64,000 nt of DNA, taken from CAZKNJ01 sp964554185. GTDB taxonomy: Bacteria > 4484-113. The notes beneath the pieces are model-generated. The model saw nothing but the letters and a program-made list of their open reading frames with translations. It was not told the origin of the DNA and did not search any database. Shown one piece after another: positions 33,792 through 45,123 of the stretch. The stretch lies in the NCBI GenBank assembly GCA_964554185.1, contig CAZKNJ010000005.1, positions 1-64,000 of the forward strand, in the 5' to 3' direction. The stretch's first letter is position 1. Every line of letters starts with the position of its first letter. A program made the position numbers and the translations under genes.

Positions 33792-35564
33792 GTGAAGAGG
33801 CGCAGGCTCATCTGGCTGCTCTTTCCCTCCTACCTAGTTATCACGGTTGCGGCCATCGCGGGCGTCAGCTGGTATTCCACCGCGCTGCTGCACCGGTTCA
33901 TCGTGGAGGAGACCACGCAGGAGCTGAACACGCGCGCGGCCATACTGCAGGACGATTTCACTGCGTGGGTGCGGGCGGGGGATACCGCACGGATTGAGCA
34001 GGAGTGCAAGTCCATCGGACTGATGGCAGCTACGCGGATCACGGTGATACTGCCGGACGGGACGGTGGCCGGGGACACAGATGAAGACCCGGCGCAAATG
34101 GAGAACCACAGCACTCGCCCGGAGATACGCAGCGCGATGGAGGGAGTGGCGGGCAAGTCCATCCGCTACAGCACGACAGTGCGGAAGCGGATGCTGTATC
34201 TGGCGGTGCCGCTGCGGGAGAACAGCAAGACCATCGGCGTCCTGCGGGTGTCGCTGCCGCTCACAGCGATGAGCCAGGCTGCGGGCGCCTACCAGCACGC
34301 CATCATCGTGGCCGGCCTAGTGGCAGCGCTGGCGGCGGCGCTGGTGAGTGCCGTTGTTTCGCGGCGAATCAGCCGCCCGCTAGAGGACATGAAGGAGGGA
34401 GCGCAACGTTTCGCCCGCGGCGAGCTGCGCCACCTCGTGCGCGAAGAAGGGTCAGAGGAAAGCGCACTGCTGGCGCGCGCGCTGAACGAGATGGCGGGTA
34501 AGCTGGGCCTGATGCTGGAGCGGGTGACGGCGCAGCGCAACCAGCTTGACGCGGTGCTCTCCAGCATGAGCGAGGGCGTCATCGCGCTGGGGCCGGACGG
34601 GCGGATACTGCTGATGAACCGGAGCGCAGGGGATCTCGTGGGGACTTCGCCGGAGGATGCGGGCGGGAAGATGGTATACGAGGTGACGGATGCGCCAATA
34701 CTGTTGTCGCTGCTGGAAGAGGCCAAGACAAGGGGGGCGCCGGTGGAAGCCGAAGTGGCACTGAGGATAGGCGGGGAGCGAGTGGTTAAGGCAGTGGCTA
34801 AAACCATGCGGAGCGCAGAAGGCGACCTGCTGGGCATCATCGCGGTGCTGCGGGACATCACGAAGGAGACGAAGCTGGAGCGGGTGCGCCGGGACTTTGT
34901 GGCAAATGTCTCTCATGAGCTGCGCACGCCCATTACCGCGATCAAGGGCTTCGCCGAGTCGCTGCTGGACGGGGCGATGGAGGACACCGAGGAGGCGGTG
35001 CGTTTCCTGCGCACCATCGTGCGGCACGCCGACCGGCTGAACAGCATTATTGAAGATCTGCTCACGCTATCGCGCATTGAACAAGAAGCGGACCAGTTGC
35101 AGGTAGGATTGACCATCGGGCGGGTGAGGCCGGTACTGGAAGCGGCGGCGGAGAGCCTGGCGCCGCTGGCGGCGGAAGTTATGGCGGAGGTGGAGCTTGA
35201 GTGCGATGAGGGCTTGCTGGCGATGACTAATGCATCGCTGCTGCAGCAGGCGGTGACGAACCTGGTGGACAACGCGCTAAAGTACGGGGGCGAGGGAGTG
35301 AAGGTGAGAGTGTCGGCGCGAAGGACGAATGGAGAGGTGGCGATTGCGGTGAAAGACAGCGGGCCGGGGATTGCGCCGGAGCAACTGGAACGCATTTTTG
35401 AGCGGTTCTACCGCGTAGACCGCACGGTGAGCCGCAAGTTCGGCGGCACCGGACTGGGGCTGGCGATAGTCAAGCATGTGGCGCTGGTCCACAGCGGCAG
35501 AATGGAAGCCGCAAGCGGGCTTGGCAAGGGCAGCGTGTTCACGCTGTTCTTGCGCGCGGAATAG
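33792..35564 (+). CDS. phoR: PhoR-type sensor histidine kinase
   Basis: A 590-aa inner-membrane kinase: TM1 (LLFPSYLVITVAAIAGVSWYS), an extracytoplasmic sensor domain, TM2 (AIIVAGLVAALAAALVSAVV), HAMP, a PAS domain (LDAVLSSMSEGVIALGPDGRILLMN), HisKA with the phospho-accepting His375 in VANVSHELRTPITAIKGF, and the ATPase N, G1 and G2 boxes (NLVDNALKYG, KDSGPGIAPE, GGTGLGLAIVKH). GTG start. Unlike the short E. coli PhoR it has a full extracytoplasmic domain, as in Bacillus PhoR. Confidence 0.92.
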   Translation: MKRRRLIWLLFPSYLVITVAAIAGVSWYSTALLHRFIVEETTQELNTRAAILQDDFTAWVRAGDTARIEQECKSIGLMAATRITVILPDGTVAGDTDEDPAQMENHSTRPEIRSAMEGVAGKSIRYSTTVRKRMLYLAVPLRENSKTIGVLRVSLPLTAMSQAAGAYQHAIIVAGLVAALAAALVSAVVSRRISRPLEDMKEGAQRFARGELRHLVREEGSEESALLARALNEMAGKLGLMLERVTAQRNQLDAVLSSMSEGVIALGPDGRILLMNRSAGDLVGTSPEDAGGKMVYEVTDAPILLSLLEEAKTRGAPVEAEVALRIGGERVVKAVAKTMRSAEGDLLGIIAVLRDITKETKLERVRRDFVANVSHELRTPITAIKGFAESLLDGAMEDTEEAVRFLRTIVRHADRLNSIIEDLLTLSRIEQEADQLQVGLTIGRVRPVLEAAAESLAPLAAEVMAEVELECDEGLLAMTNASLLQQAVTNLVDNALKYGGEGVKVRVSARRTNGEVAIAVKDSGPGIAPEQLERIFERFYRVDRTVSRKFGGTGLGLAIVKHVALVHSGRMEAASGLGKGSVFTLFLRAE

Positions 35565-35596
35565 GCTCACGGCGGCGGTTCACTGAGCCCAAACCG

Positions 35597-35650
35597 CTAA
35601 CCAAATCCTAACAATGCGCTAAGCCGGCGCTAACCCTGCGCGGATAGCAT
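35597..35650 (+). promoter_or_regulatory. Candidate Pho box (four 11-bp-spaced half-sites) with -10
   Basis: CTAACC (35597), CTAACA (35608), CTAAGC (35619) and CTAACC (35630) are each 6 bp with 5-bp spacers, exactly one helical turn apart. PhoB/PhoP boxes in E. coli and Bacillus have this 6+5 architecture. TAGCAT (35645-35650) lies 9 bp after the last half-site, close to the spacing in known Pho promoters where the box replaces the -35. It drives the porin and probably pstSCAB-phoU. Confidence 0.75.
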
Positions 35651-35704
35651 TCCTTGCTTGAGAGCGAAATCCAGACGCAAATGCTCTCGGTAAAAGGAGG
35701 TTAC

Positions 35705-37015
35705 ATGAAGAGGGTTCTGCTGTTTGCACTAATAGCGCTGTGGGCGCTGTCGTCCGCGGCCCTGGCGGAAGAAAGTACTTCGGAGAGCGACGGCACTGAG
35801 GCTTCTGAGACTGCCGTGGTTGAAGAAACCGTGCTGGCCGAGGATATTGAATACGGCGGATACACCGTTGAAGAGCTTGTGCGCATCATCCAGGAGCAGG
35901 CGGGGCATATTGAGGACCTGACCGCCCGCGTGGGCGCCCTGGAAGGGAACGTGGCGCAGGTGAGCGAGAAGGCGGAGAAGGCCGGCGAGCTTCCCTCGTG
36001 GGTGCCCAAGGTCAAGATCAGCGGCGATCTGCGCTACCGCTTTGAACACATCAGCGAAGCCGGCAAGAAGAGCCGCCAGCGCGACCGCATCCGTGCGCGC
36101 CTGGGAATGAGCGGCAAGGTGAACGACCAGGTGGACTTTAAGGTGCGGCTGGCCAGCGGTTCGGACGATCCGGTGTCAACCAACCAGACGCTGGACGGGG
36201 CATTCTCCAGCAAGGACATCTGGTTTGACCAGGCGTTTTTTGACTGGCACCCGAACGAGAACGTGAACATCTACGGCGGAAAGATGTCTAACCCCTTTTT
36301 TGCAGCCGGCGGCAACCAGCTGCTGTGGGACGGCGACCTTACGCCCGAGGGCCTGGCGCTTTCGTTCCACGGCAGCGGCGAGAACCAGCCGTTCTTCAAT
36401 GTGGCGCACTTCTGGGCCGATGAGCGCGGCGGCGGCAGCGACGCCCGGATGCTCGGCTTGCAGGGCGGAGTGAAGTTCGGGGGCAAGAGCACGACTGCGA
36501 CCGTCGGGCTTGGCTACTACAACTTCACCAGCCTTAAGGGGGAATCCCCGCTGTTTGACGCCACCGACAGCTTCGGCAACTCGGTGACAACCGACCCGAA
36601 CACCGGCGACATCTTCTACGCCAACGGCTTCAAAGAGCTGGAGGCCTTCGCGCAGGTGGACTGGCAAGCCGGTAACACGCCGGTTTCGCTTTACGGCAAC
36701 TGGGTCACCAACACCGACGCCGGCGCCGACGACACCGGCTGGCTGGTGGGCTTCGACCTCGGCAGCACGAAGGAGCCCGGCAACTGGAAGTTCGGCTACA
36801 ACTACCGGCGAGTGGAAGCCGACGCGGTGCTGGGCGCATGGTGTGATTCGGACTTTGCCGGGGGCGGCACTGACGGCAAGGGCCACATTTTCAGCATCTC
36901 CACCTTGCTCGCCAAGAACGCCACCTTCGGTGTCACCTACCTGGTGAACGACGCCGGGCTGGTGAACGGCAAGGATTACAAGCGCCTGCAAGTGGACTTC
37001 GGCTTCAAGTTCTAG
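35705..37015 (+). CDS. Outer-membrane porin, phosphate-regulated
   Basis: A 436-aa protein: signal peptide (VLLFALIALWALSSAALAEE), an SLH-like or coiled-coil periplasmic segment (TVEELVRIIQEQAGHIEDLTARVGALEGNVAQVSEKAEKAG), then a barrel starting VKISGDLRYRFEHI, with alternating strands to the C-terminal LQVDFGFKF that ends in Phe as outer-membrane barrels do. It resembles the putative porin family PF16930. AAGGAGG lies 5 nt before ATG 35705. Its position behind the Pho box and before pstS suggests a phosphate or polyphosphate channel, analogous in role to OprP or PhoE but not obviously homologous. Confidence 0.85.
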   Translation: MKRVLLFALIALWALSSAALAEESTSESDGTEASETAVVEETVLAEDIEYGGYTVEELVRIIQEQAGHIEDLTARVGALEGNVAQVSEKAEKAGELPSWVPKVKISGDLRYRFEHISEAGKKSRQRDRIRARLGMSGKVNDQVDFKVRLASGSDDPVSTNQTLDGAFSSKDIWFDQAFFDWHPNENVNIYGGKMSNPFFAAGGNQLLWDGDLTPEGLALSFHGSGENQPFFNVAHFWADERGGGSDARMLGLQGGVKFGGKSTTATVGLGYYNFTSLKGESPLFDATDSFGNSVTTDPNTGDIFYANGFKELEAFAQVDWQAGNTPVSLYGNWVTNTDAGADDTGWLVGFDLGSTKEPGNWKFGYNYRRVEADAVLGAWCDSDFAGGGTDGKGHIFSISTLLAKNATFGVTYLVNDAGLVNGKDYKRLQVDFGFKF

Positions 37016-37066
37016 CGGAAGCACTCAGGCGCAAGGCAACGCATGATACATTTGGAGGATTCACTA

Positions 37067-38101
<1,035 letters not shown>

Positions 38102-38105
38102 CGGC

Positions 38106-39016
38106 TTGTCCTACGTTCAGCGCTACGGACGGCGGAAAGTGCGCATGAAGCTGGGCGAGCGCGCGGTGCAGGGCTTCCTGGCTTTCTGTGGCGCGCTTTC
38201 CATCTTTACCACCATCGGCATCGTGGCGGTGCTGCTATTCGAATCGCTGCAGTTCTTCCGCCACGTACCGGTGTGGCAGTTCCTCACCGACCGCGAGTGG
38301 TCGCCGCTGTTCCTGGAGAAGCATTTCGGGATTGCGCCGCTGCTGCTGGGAACGCTGTTGACCACACTGATTGCGGTGGTGGTGGCGCTGCCGCTGGGGC
38401 TGTTGAGCGCGATCTTCCTAGCGGAGTACGCCTCGCCGCGGGTGCGCGGCGTGGTGAAGCCGGTGATGGAGATACTGGCAGGTGTGCCCACCGTGGTCTA
38501 CGGCTACTTCGCGCTGCTCTTCGTCACGCCGGTGCTGCAGAAAATCGTGCCGGGATTGCAGGGCTTCAACGCGCTCAGCCCGGGAATCGTGATGGGCATC
38601 ATGATCCTGCCGATGGTGGCATCCCTCAGCGAAGACGCGATTTATGCTGTGCCGCAGAGCCTGCGGGACGCGGCCTACGCGCTGGGCTCCTCCAAGTTCC
38701 AGGTGGCGCTGAAGGTGATGATTCCCGCGGCGTTTTCCGGCATCACCGCGTCGGTGATACTCGCGGTCTCCCGCGCCATCGGCGAGACGATGATCGTCGC
38801 CATCGCCGCGGGTCAGCAGCCGGTGCTCACGGCGAATCCGCTGGTGCCAGTGGAGACGATGACGGCGTATATAGTGCAGGTGAGCCTGGGCGACACTCCC
38901 TACGGCACGCTGGAATACCAGACCATCTTCGTCGTGGGGCTGAGCCTGTTTGCGCTCACCTTCATACTGAACCTTGTCAGCCACCGGCTGAAACGCAAGT
39001 TCTACGAGAGGTACGC

Positions 39017-39020
<4 letters not shown>
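38106..39020 (+). CDS. pstC: Phosphate ABC transporter permease PstC
   Basis: A permease of about 304 aa with six transmembrane segments. The binding-protein-dependent permease loop reads VPQSLRDAAYALGSSKFQVALKVMIPAAFSGI (the EAA loop). TTG 38106 is preferred as start because GGGAGG lies 8 nt upstream; ATG 38145 (MKLGERAVQG) is the alternative and matches the usual family N-terminus. It overlaps pstA by 4 nt (ATGA). Confidence 0.92.
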
Positions 39021-39898
<878 letters not shown>

Positions 39899-40719
39899 CC
39901 ATTGCTCCGGCGGCAGCGCCGCGGCCCAAACTGCAAGTGCAGGCGGCACCGGTGGAGCCGGTCATCCGCGTGGAGGCGCTCAGCGCATGGTATGGCAGCC
40001 ACCAGGTACTAGAGAGCGTGTCATTTGACATCGCACCCAACCACATCACGGCTATCATCGGGCCGAGCGGCTGCGGCAAAAGCACGCTTATCCGCTGCTT
40101 CAACCGGATGAATGACTTCGTGCCCGCCTTCCGGCACACCGGCGGGATTTCCTTCCGGGGCGGCGACATCCACGACAAGAGCGTGGATCCGATGGAGATA
40201 CGCCTCCGCATCGGGATGGTTTTCCAGAAGCCCAACCCCTTCCCCAAGTCCATCTACGAAAATGTGGCGTACGGCCCGCGGCTGCTGGGCGTGCGCAGAC
40301 GGGGAGAGCTGGACGCGATTGTGGAGGACAACCTCAGGAAGGCGTTCCTGTGGGACGAAGTCAAAGGCGAGATGAACAAGAGCGCGCTGGAGCTTTCCGG
40401 CGGGCAGCAGCAGCGGCTGTGCATCGCCCGGGCGCTGGCGGTGGAGCCGGAGGTGCTGCTGCTGGACGAGCCCTGCTCGGCGATTGACCCCATCGGTACG
40501 GCCAAGATTGAGGAATTGCTGCGCGAGATCAAAGCCCGGTACACTATCGTAATGGTGACCCACAACATGCAGCAAGCCGCGCGGGTGTCGGACTTCACCG
40601 CGTTCCTCTACGAAGGCGTGCTGATTGAGTTCGGCGAGACCGCCAAGCTGTTTGAGAAACCCGAACACAAACGCACCGAAGATTACATTACCGGCCGCTT
40701 CGGCTAGGAGAGGTGAATT

Positions 40720-41424
40720 ATGTCAGTGCAATTCCTGCGGGAAATGGAAGATATCAAGGAGAAAGTGCTGACCATGAGCGCGGAAGTCGGCGAGCTGGTG
40801 CACCTTGCGGTAAAAGCAGTCGCCGAGCGCGATGTCAGGCTGGCTGACCGCGTGGTGCAAAGCGACGAGATGATTGACCAGATGGACGTGGACATCGAGG
40901 AAGACTGCCTGAAGGTGCTGGCGCTCCACCAGCCGGTGGCTCGGGACCTGCGATTCTTGATCTCCGTCTTAAAAATCATCAGTGATCTAGAGCGTGTCGG
41001 AGACTTCGCTACGAGCATCGCCAAGAAGGCGGAGCGGCTGCGGGATTACCAGCCCACCCGTGCGGTGTTTGATTTTGTGGGAATGGCGGCGCATGCAGAG
41101 TTGATGCTCAAGCGGGTGACCCAGGCGCTGATTCACCTGGACGCGAAGGCGGCGTGGGAGGTTTGCCTGGTGGACGACGAGCTGGACGCGGAGAAGCGCG
41201 ACGCCTACGACCGCATCATGGCGCGGCACCGGGAGCATCCCGATGAAGTTTCGGAACTGCTGGACCTGCTGGCGATTGCGCGGCATCTGGAGCGCATCGG
41301 CGACCACTGCACCAACATCGCCGAGACCGTCATCTATCTCACCGAGGGCGAGATTGTGCGGCACAAGACGGACGAAGCGGCTGGGGAAATACGCGAGCGA
41401 GACGCGAACAGCCCAGACCGCTGA
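40720..41424 (+). CDS. phoU: Phosphate signalling protein PhoU
   Basis: A 234-aa all-helical protein with two PhoU repeats, each carrying the metal-binding E/DxxxD-type motif (DLERVGDFATSIAKKAE and HLERIGDHCTNIAETVIYL). PhoU links the Pst transporter to PhoR and keeps the regulon off when phosphate is plentiful. AGGAGAGG precedes the ATG. It is the last gene of the phosphate cluster, followed by a hairpin overlapping its stop codon. Confidence 0.95.
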   Translation: MSVQFLREMEDIKEKVLTMSAEVGELVHLAVKAVAERDVRLADRVVQSDEMIDQMDVDIEEDCLKVLALHQPVARDLRFLISVLKIISDLERVGDFATSIAKKAERLRDYQPTRAVFDFVGMAAHAELMLKRVTQALIHLDAKAAWEVCLVDDELDAEKRDAYDRIMARHREHPDEVSELLDLLAIARHLERIGDHCTNIAETVIYLTEGEIVRHKTDEAAGEIRERDANSPDR

Positions 41425-41444
41425 ACCGCACACGTATTCAGCGG
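41418..41444 (+). terminator. Hairpin at the end of phoU
   Basis: CCGCTGAA (41418-41425) pairs with TTCAGCGG (41437-41444), loop 11 nt; outer CAG/CTG pairs extend it. The left arm includes the phoU TGA. No T-tract follows, so it may stabilise the 3' end rather than terminate alone. Confidence 0.45.
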
Positions 41445-41460
41445 CCTGGGCCGAATGCGC

Positions 41461-41489
41461 GACGCTATCGCTCCTTTGAGCGCGGCGTC
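41461..41489 (-). terminator. Hairpin at the end of the IPT lipoprotein gene
   Basis: Inner stem CGCTC/GAGCG with loop CTTT and outer stem GACGC/GCGTC. It overlaps the stop codon of the minus-strand gene ending at 41488. With the phoU hairpin it separates the two convergent units. Confidence 0.4.
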
Positions 41490-43005
41490 AGAACTGCTCC
41501 ACGTCGTCCAAGTTGGGCGGCGCCAGGACGATGAGGATGGGATCGTCGGAGACGCTGTCGTCGCCGTCCACCTCAACGGTGATGGTTCCGGTACCGGCGC
41601 CCGCAGGTATCTCCACCACAATCTCGTTGGAACCCCACGTGACGTAGGTCGTGACTTCCACGCCGTCGTAGAAGTAGACCTTGTTGGAGCCCTGCGAGGG
41701 GCCGAAGCCCGTCCCGCTGATGGTGACCTCCTGGCCGACCCAGCTGCGGGTGGGCGAGAAGCCCGACACCTGCGGCGACACGTCAAAGAACACGCCGTTG
41801 CTGGCGTTTCCGCCGGCGGTCACGACTACGTTGCCGCTCTCGGTTTCAGGCACGGTGACGGTGATGCTCAGATTGCCCCAGTTGGAAACGGAGCAAGTAT
41901 CTCCGCTGAGAGTTACCGTGCTCGCTCCCTGAGTGGTGCCGAAGCCGGTGCCAATCACGTCAAAGCTGTCGCCGACCACGCCGCCGTCGGGATCCAGCGA
42001 ATCGATGTGCGGCAGCACGGTGAAGCTCACGCCGTTGCTTTCGTTGGCGCCCACCTTGACCTTCACGTCGCCAGTGGTGGCGTTGTCGGGCACTTTGACC
42101 ACGACTTCGGTGTCCGACCAGGAGACGTAAGTGTCCACTTCGACGCCGTTGAAGGTGACGATGCTGGTGCCCTGCGCGGCCTCAAAGCGCGAGCCGGTGA
42201 TGGTGATGTCGTCGTGCTCGGCGTAGTCCTCGGCGGGATCAATGGAGTCTGCCACCGGCGCCAGCACTGTGTAATCTCCGCCGGAATTCTGGTAAAGCCC
42301 GCCGATTTCCATCCGGATGGGGCCGGTCATTGCGCCCACCGGCACGGTCACGTCAACGTCGGTCTGCGTCCAGTCGGTGATGGTGGCTTCCACCCAGTCG
42401 GAAGCGCCGGTGAAGTACACCACATCCTCGGTGGGTTCATCCTCGCCGAAGTTGGTGCCGCTCAAGGTCACCGTGTCGCCGACCGTACCCGAAGTGGGAT
42501 CAAAGCCGGTGAAGTCAAAGTCAACGATGGTGACCGAGAGCTGGTTGGAGAAGTCGCTCTCATCGTCCGTGTCGTTCACCACGGTCAGGCGGTAGTACCA
42601 CTCCGAGTCTAGGTCGGGATCAAACACGTCGTCAAAGCTAACGCTGGCGCCGGAACCGGGCTGGTCGATCATATCGCCGCCGTTTACGCGCAAGCTCTCA
42701 TATCCCTCGGGGTCGCCGTCGGGAATGGACTCATCATCACGGTACAGGTAGTAACCCACCGCGCTGGCAGCGGTTACCCGCTCCCAGGTTACGCGCACTC
42801 CGCTGGGCACGCCCTGCGGCGTCTTCAGCAGTTGGCCGCGCAGCTTAATGTGGCCGGTGGTCGGGTACTGGTCTTCCGGCAGCGGAACCACGTCCGACGG
42901 CCCGCCCAAGCGCTGCGAACTGCCTCCCCCGCCGCCGCAGGAAAACGCGATTACCGCGAACAGCAGCAATATCACTACCCCAAGTTGTACTCCCCATCGA
43001 TTCAT
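41488..43005 (-). CDS. Secreted FN3-like/IPT lipoprotein
   Basis: A 505-aa protein with a lipoprotein signal (VVILLLFAVIAFSCGGGGGS), an FN3-like domain (VRVTWERVTAASAVGYYLYRD to SNQLSVTI), five IPT/TIG domains in a row (the first starting DFTGFDPTSGTVGDTVTLSGTNFG) and the tail LAPPNLDDVEQF. It is a clear paralogue of the N-terminal half of the protein at 15745-17484 but ends with the tail instead of a dockerin-like domain. The start ATG overlaps the TGA of the small lipoprotein upstream (TGATG), so both are in one transcription unit. Surface binding role; ligand unknown. Confidence 0.82.
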   Translation of the reverse strand: MNRWGVQLGVVILLLFAVIAFSCGGGGGSSQRLGGPSDVVPLPEDQYPTTGHIKLRGQLLKTPQGVPSGVRVTWERVTAASAVGYYLYRDDESIPDGDPEGYESLRVNGGDMIDQPGSGASVSFDDVFDPDLDSEWYYRLTVVNDTDDESDFSNQLSVTIVDFDFTGFDPTSGTVGDTVTLSGTNFGEDEPTEDVVYFTGASDWVEATITDWTQTDVDVTVPVGAMTGPIRMEIGGLYQNSGGDYTVLAPVADSIDPAEDYAEHDDITITGSRFEAAQGTSIVTFNGVEVDTYVSWSDTEVVVKVPDNATTGDVKVKVGANESNGVSFTVLPHIDSLDPDGGVVGDSFDVIGTGFGTTQGASTVTLSGDTCSVSNWGNLSITVTVPETESGNVVVTAGGNASNGVFFDVSPQVSGFSPTRSWVGQEVTISGTGFGPSQGSNKVYFYDGVEVTTYVTWGSNEIVVEIPAGAGTGTITVEVDGDDSVSDDPILIVLAPPNLDDVEQF

Positions 43006-43274
43006 CAGAATTGTTCTCCTCCCGTAAGGTTAGGCGGCGCAAGAATGACGCGCACTTCATAGCCGTTGCTCGTCTCCGAGCCGACAGTTACGGTTACGTC
43101 TCCGCTCTGCGCCGTGAGCGGTATGTTTACTTTGATTTCAGTGTTGCCCCACGTCACGTAATCGTCGTCTCCGGGATTCACCTCGCCGCCGAAAGCGACA
43201 TAGCTCGCGCCGCCGCCGCAGCCGGGAGCCGAGACAACGCACGCGACCAGAATCCACAGGAGGATTCGCCTCAT
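43005..43274 (-). CDS. Miniature lipoprotein: signal peptide plus half an IPT domain and tail
   Basis: 89 aa: MRRILLWILVACVVSAPGC is a lipoprotein signal, followed by only the second half of an IPT domain (DDDYVTWGNTEIKVNIPLTAQSGDVTVTVGSE) and the tail LAPPNLTGGEQF. ATG 43274 has AGGTGAT upstream, and its stop overlaps the next start, so it looks expressed. It could be a deletion remnant of a larger relative or a minimal exported form of the tail module. Confidence 0.65.
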   Translation of the reverse strand: MRRILLWILVACVVSAPGCGGGASYVAFGGEVNPGDDDYVTWGNTEIKVNIPLTAQSGDVTVTVGSETSNGYEVRVILAPPNLTGGEQF

Positions 43275-43365
43275 CGGGTGATCACCTACTTTTGCCTGCG
43301 CGGACGGGGAGTTACCCCCGCCCGGCTGGTGAGTATTGTAGCATCTCGGATACGCCATTGGGCCG

Positions 43366-45102
43366 TCAGCGGCGCAAGAGCACGGTCTCTCCAGTCTCAG
43401 GGCTCAACTCCACGGTGAAGGGCCGGGCGGCGATACCCTCGCCGAGGATGCGGTAGAGGAAATCGGAATGCGCGGCGAAGCTGAGGGCACCGGTGGGAGT
43501 GCGTTCGGAGGGGCAAGGCTGCCAGCCGTCCAGGGCGTAGCGCTCCAGCGTGTAGTTTGCATCGGGCTGGAACTCACCCAAAGGATTCTTGACATCTAAA
43601 ACGGCGGTGAACCTGCCATCGGTGGAGGCAGATGGGTCTAAGTTGAGCCAGCGGACGCTGCCGTCGGTGCGCACGTCGGTGAGGCGCTCCTGTTCGTCCG
43701 GGACGCGGATGCACAGCGCAAAGTTAAGCCGGCAGCCGACGTTGTCAAAACGGACACGTCCGCCCTGCGCCTTTTCCCGCGTGATTACGCGCCAGTCGTC
43801 AAGGTTCCACACCAGCACTTCCGCCTCAGTGCCGTCGGGCGCAGCGGTGGCGAACTCGACCGCGGTTACTGGAGTGTAGTCCGCGGTGACATCCAGCTTG
43901 CCGTCCCAGGTCTTGACGTAGACCTTGACGCCGTTGGCGCCGTCGCCGGGGACTTCGCCAAAGCCGCGAATCCAGGTCCAGGCGTGGTTGCCGTCGCAGT
44001 GGCCCCACCACGGGGTATAGGCCTGGCAGGCGGGGATGCCCAGCGTGCGCAGCATTGCGTTGAGCACGTTGCTGCAGTCCTCGCAGCGGCCTTCGTGCAC
44101 CGCGAGCGAGGTGAGCAAACCGAAGTCCTCCCAGGTGGTGTCGCCCTCGTACTGGAAGTAATCGCCGTAGGCATTGGTCGCGACGGCGATGGCGCGGTCA
44201 ATATCGCGCGCGCCGAGATGCTGCACTTCGGGCACCAGCGCTGCGTAGAAATGGCGGCGCCAGCGCTGTAGCGGCTCGCCGGTGCCGCGCGGGGAGAGCA
44301 CCTGCTGGAGGAAATCCTCATCCGGCACCTGCCGCGCCCAGGGCAGCTCGCGCCGCGCCTTCACCGCGTAGAAGACGTTTTCGTAGAAGGTCTGCGCGTC
44401 AACCGTCTGGAGGTCGCAGATGGAAAGCTCGCGCTGCTCGCGCGCGAAGCTCATCTGGTCCATCCGCGAGAGCAGCCACAGCGCCGCCCAGCAGTTCTCT
44501 GGCGCGCCGGTGGAATCAGCCAATGCACCCAGCGCCCGCGCAAGGGCGTCGGAGTGCGTTCCCGGCGCAGTGAGATTCGCGTAGGCGCGGTCAAGCGTAG
44601 CAGCGTCCAGCCGAGAACTATCTCGCTTTGCTGCTACCGAGGCAGCGTGGAGGAATACCTGCTTCGCATTCACCGAATCGCACCAGAGCCAACGGTTCAG
44701 CTCCGGCGCAAGCGGCGCGGTGAAAGCAGCGTCGGAGTAGAGGCGGCGAAGCACGCGGACGCGGGACGCGTCCAGCTCGCGGTCGTTGCGGATTTCGCCG
44801 CGGCGGAAGTGCAGCGCGCGCACCGAGCCGCCGGGGCAGGTGACCAGTAGGAAGAGCTTATCCGCGGCGAAGCGCTCCAGCTGCCCGCGCTCCCAGCCCA
44901 GGTCACGGACGTGGCGCATAATGGCGGGCGGGGCGGTGAGCACTTCTATCGCGGCAGCCACTTGCGGGCTGTCCGCCTCCACGCCCGGGAAGTACTTCTC
45001 CGCGATGTATTCGCGGACGGGAAGCGGGATGACGGGCTTGTCCGCGAAGGCAGTGAGAGAAAGCAGAGCCAATGCAGTCAGCAGCGCAAGGGTGAACCTC
45101 AT
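43366..45102 (-). CDS. Exported transglutaminase-like domain protein
   Basis: A 578-aa protein with a signal peptide (FTLALLTALALLSLTAFA), a long alpha-helical N-terminal region, then a transglutaminase-like core: catalytic Cys in GRCEDCSNVLNAMLRTLGIPACQAYTPWWG and His in DGNHAWTWIRGFG, with a beta-rich C-terminus ending TVELSPETGETVLLRR. Such proteins act as cysteine proteases, amidases or structural proteins in the periplasm. The ATG at 45102 (not TTG 45108) is chosen because an extended -10 ends 7 nt upstream of it. Function otherwise unknown. Confidence 0.82.
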   Translation of the reverse strand: MRFTLALLTALALLSLTAFADKPVIPLPVREYIAEKYFPGVEADSPQVAAAIEVLTAPPAIMRHVRDLGWERGQLERFAADKLFLLVTCPGGSVRALHFRRGEIRNDRELDASRVRVLRRLYSDAAFTAPLAPELNRWLWCDSVNAKQVFLHAASVAAKRDSSRLDAATLDRAYANLTAPGTHSDALARALGALADSTGAPENCWAALWLLSRMDQMSFAREQRELSICDLQTVDAQTFYENVFYAVKARRELPWARQVPDEDFLQQVLSPRGTGEPLQRWRRHFYAALVPEVQHLGARDIDRAIAVATNAYGDYFQYEGDTTWEDFGLLTSLAVHEGRCEDCSNVLNAMLRTLGIPACQAYTPWWGHCDGNHAWTWIRGFGEVPGDGANGVKVYVKTWDGKLDVTADYTPVTAVEFATAAPDGTEAEVLVWNLDDWRVITREKAQGGRVRFDNVGCRLNFALCIRVPDEQERLTDVRTDGSVRWLNLDPSASTDGRFTAVLDVKNPLGEFQPDANYTLERYALDGWQPCPSERTPTGALSFAAHSDFLYRILGEGIAARPFTVELSPETGETVLLRR

Positions 45103-45109
45103 GCGCAAG

Positions 45110-45118
45110 AGGATAGCA
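45110..45118 (-). promoter_or_regulatory. Extended -10 directly before the transglutaminase-like gene
   Basis: The minus strand reads TGCTATCCT, ending 7 nt before ATG 45102. A leaderless transcript is predicted; the hexamer (TATCCT) matches TATAAT at four of six positions. Confidence 0.4.
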
Positions 45119-45123
45119 GATGG

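Noticed and set aside
38273..39016. 541-aa frame suggesting a larger PstA
   Set aside because: The first half is pstC read in another frame; the ATG of the ATGA overlap at 39017 gives a normal PstA.
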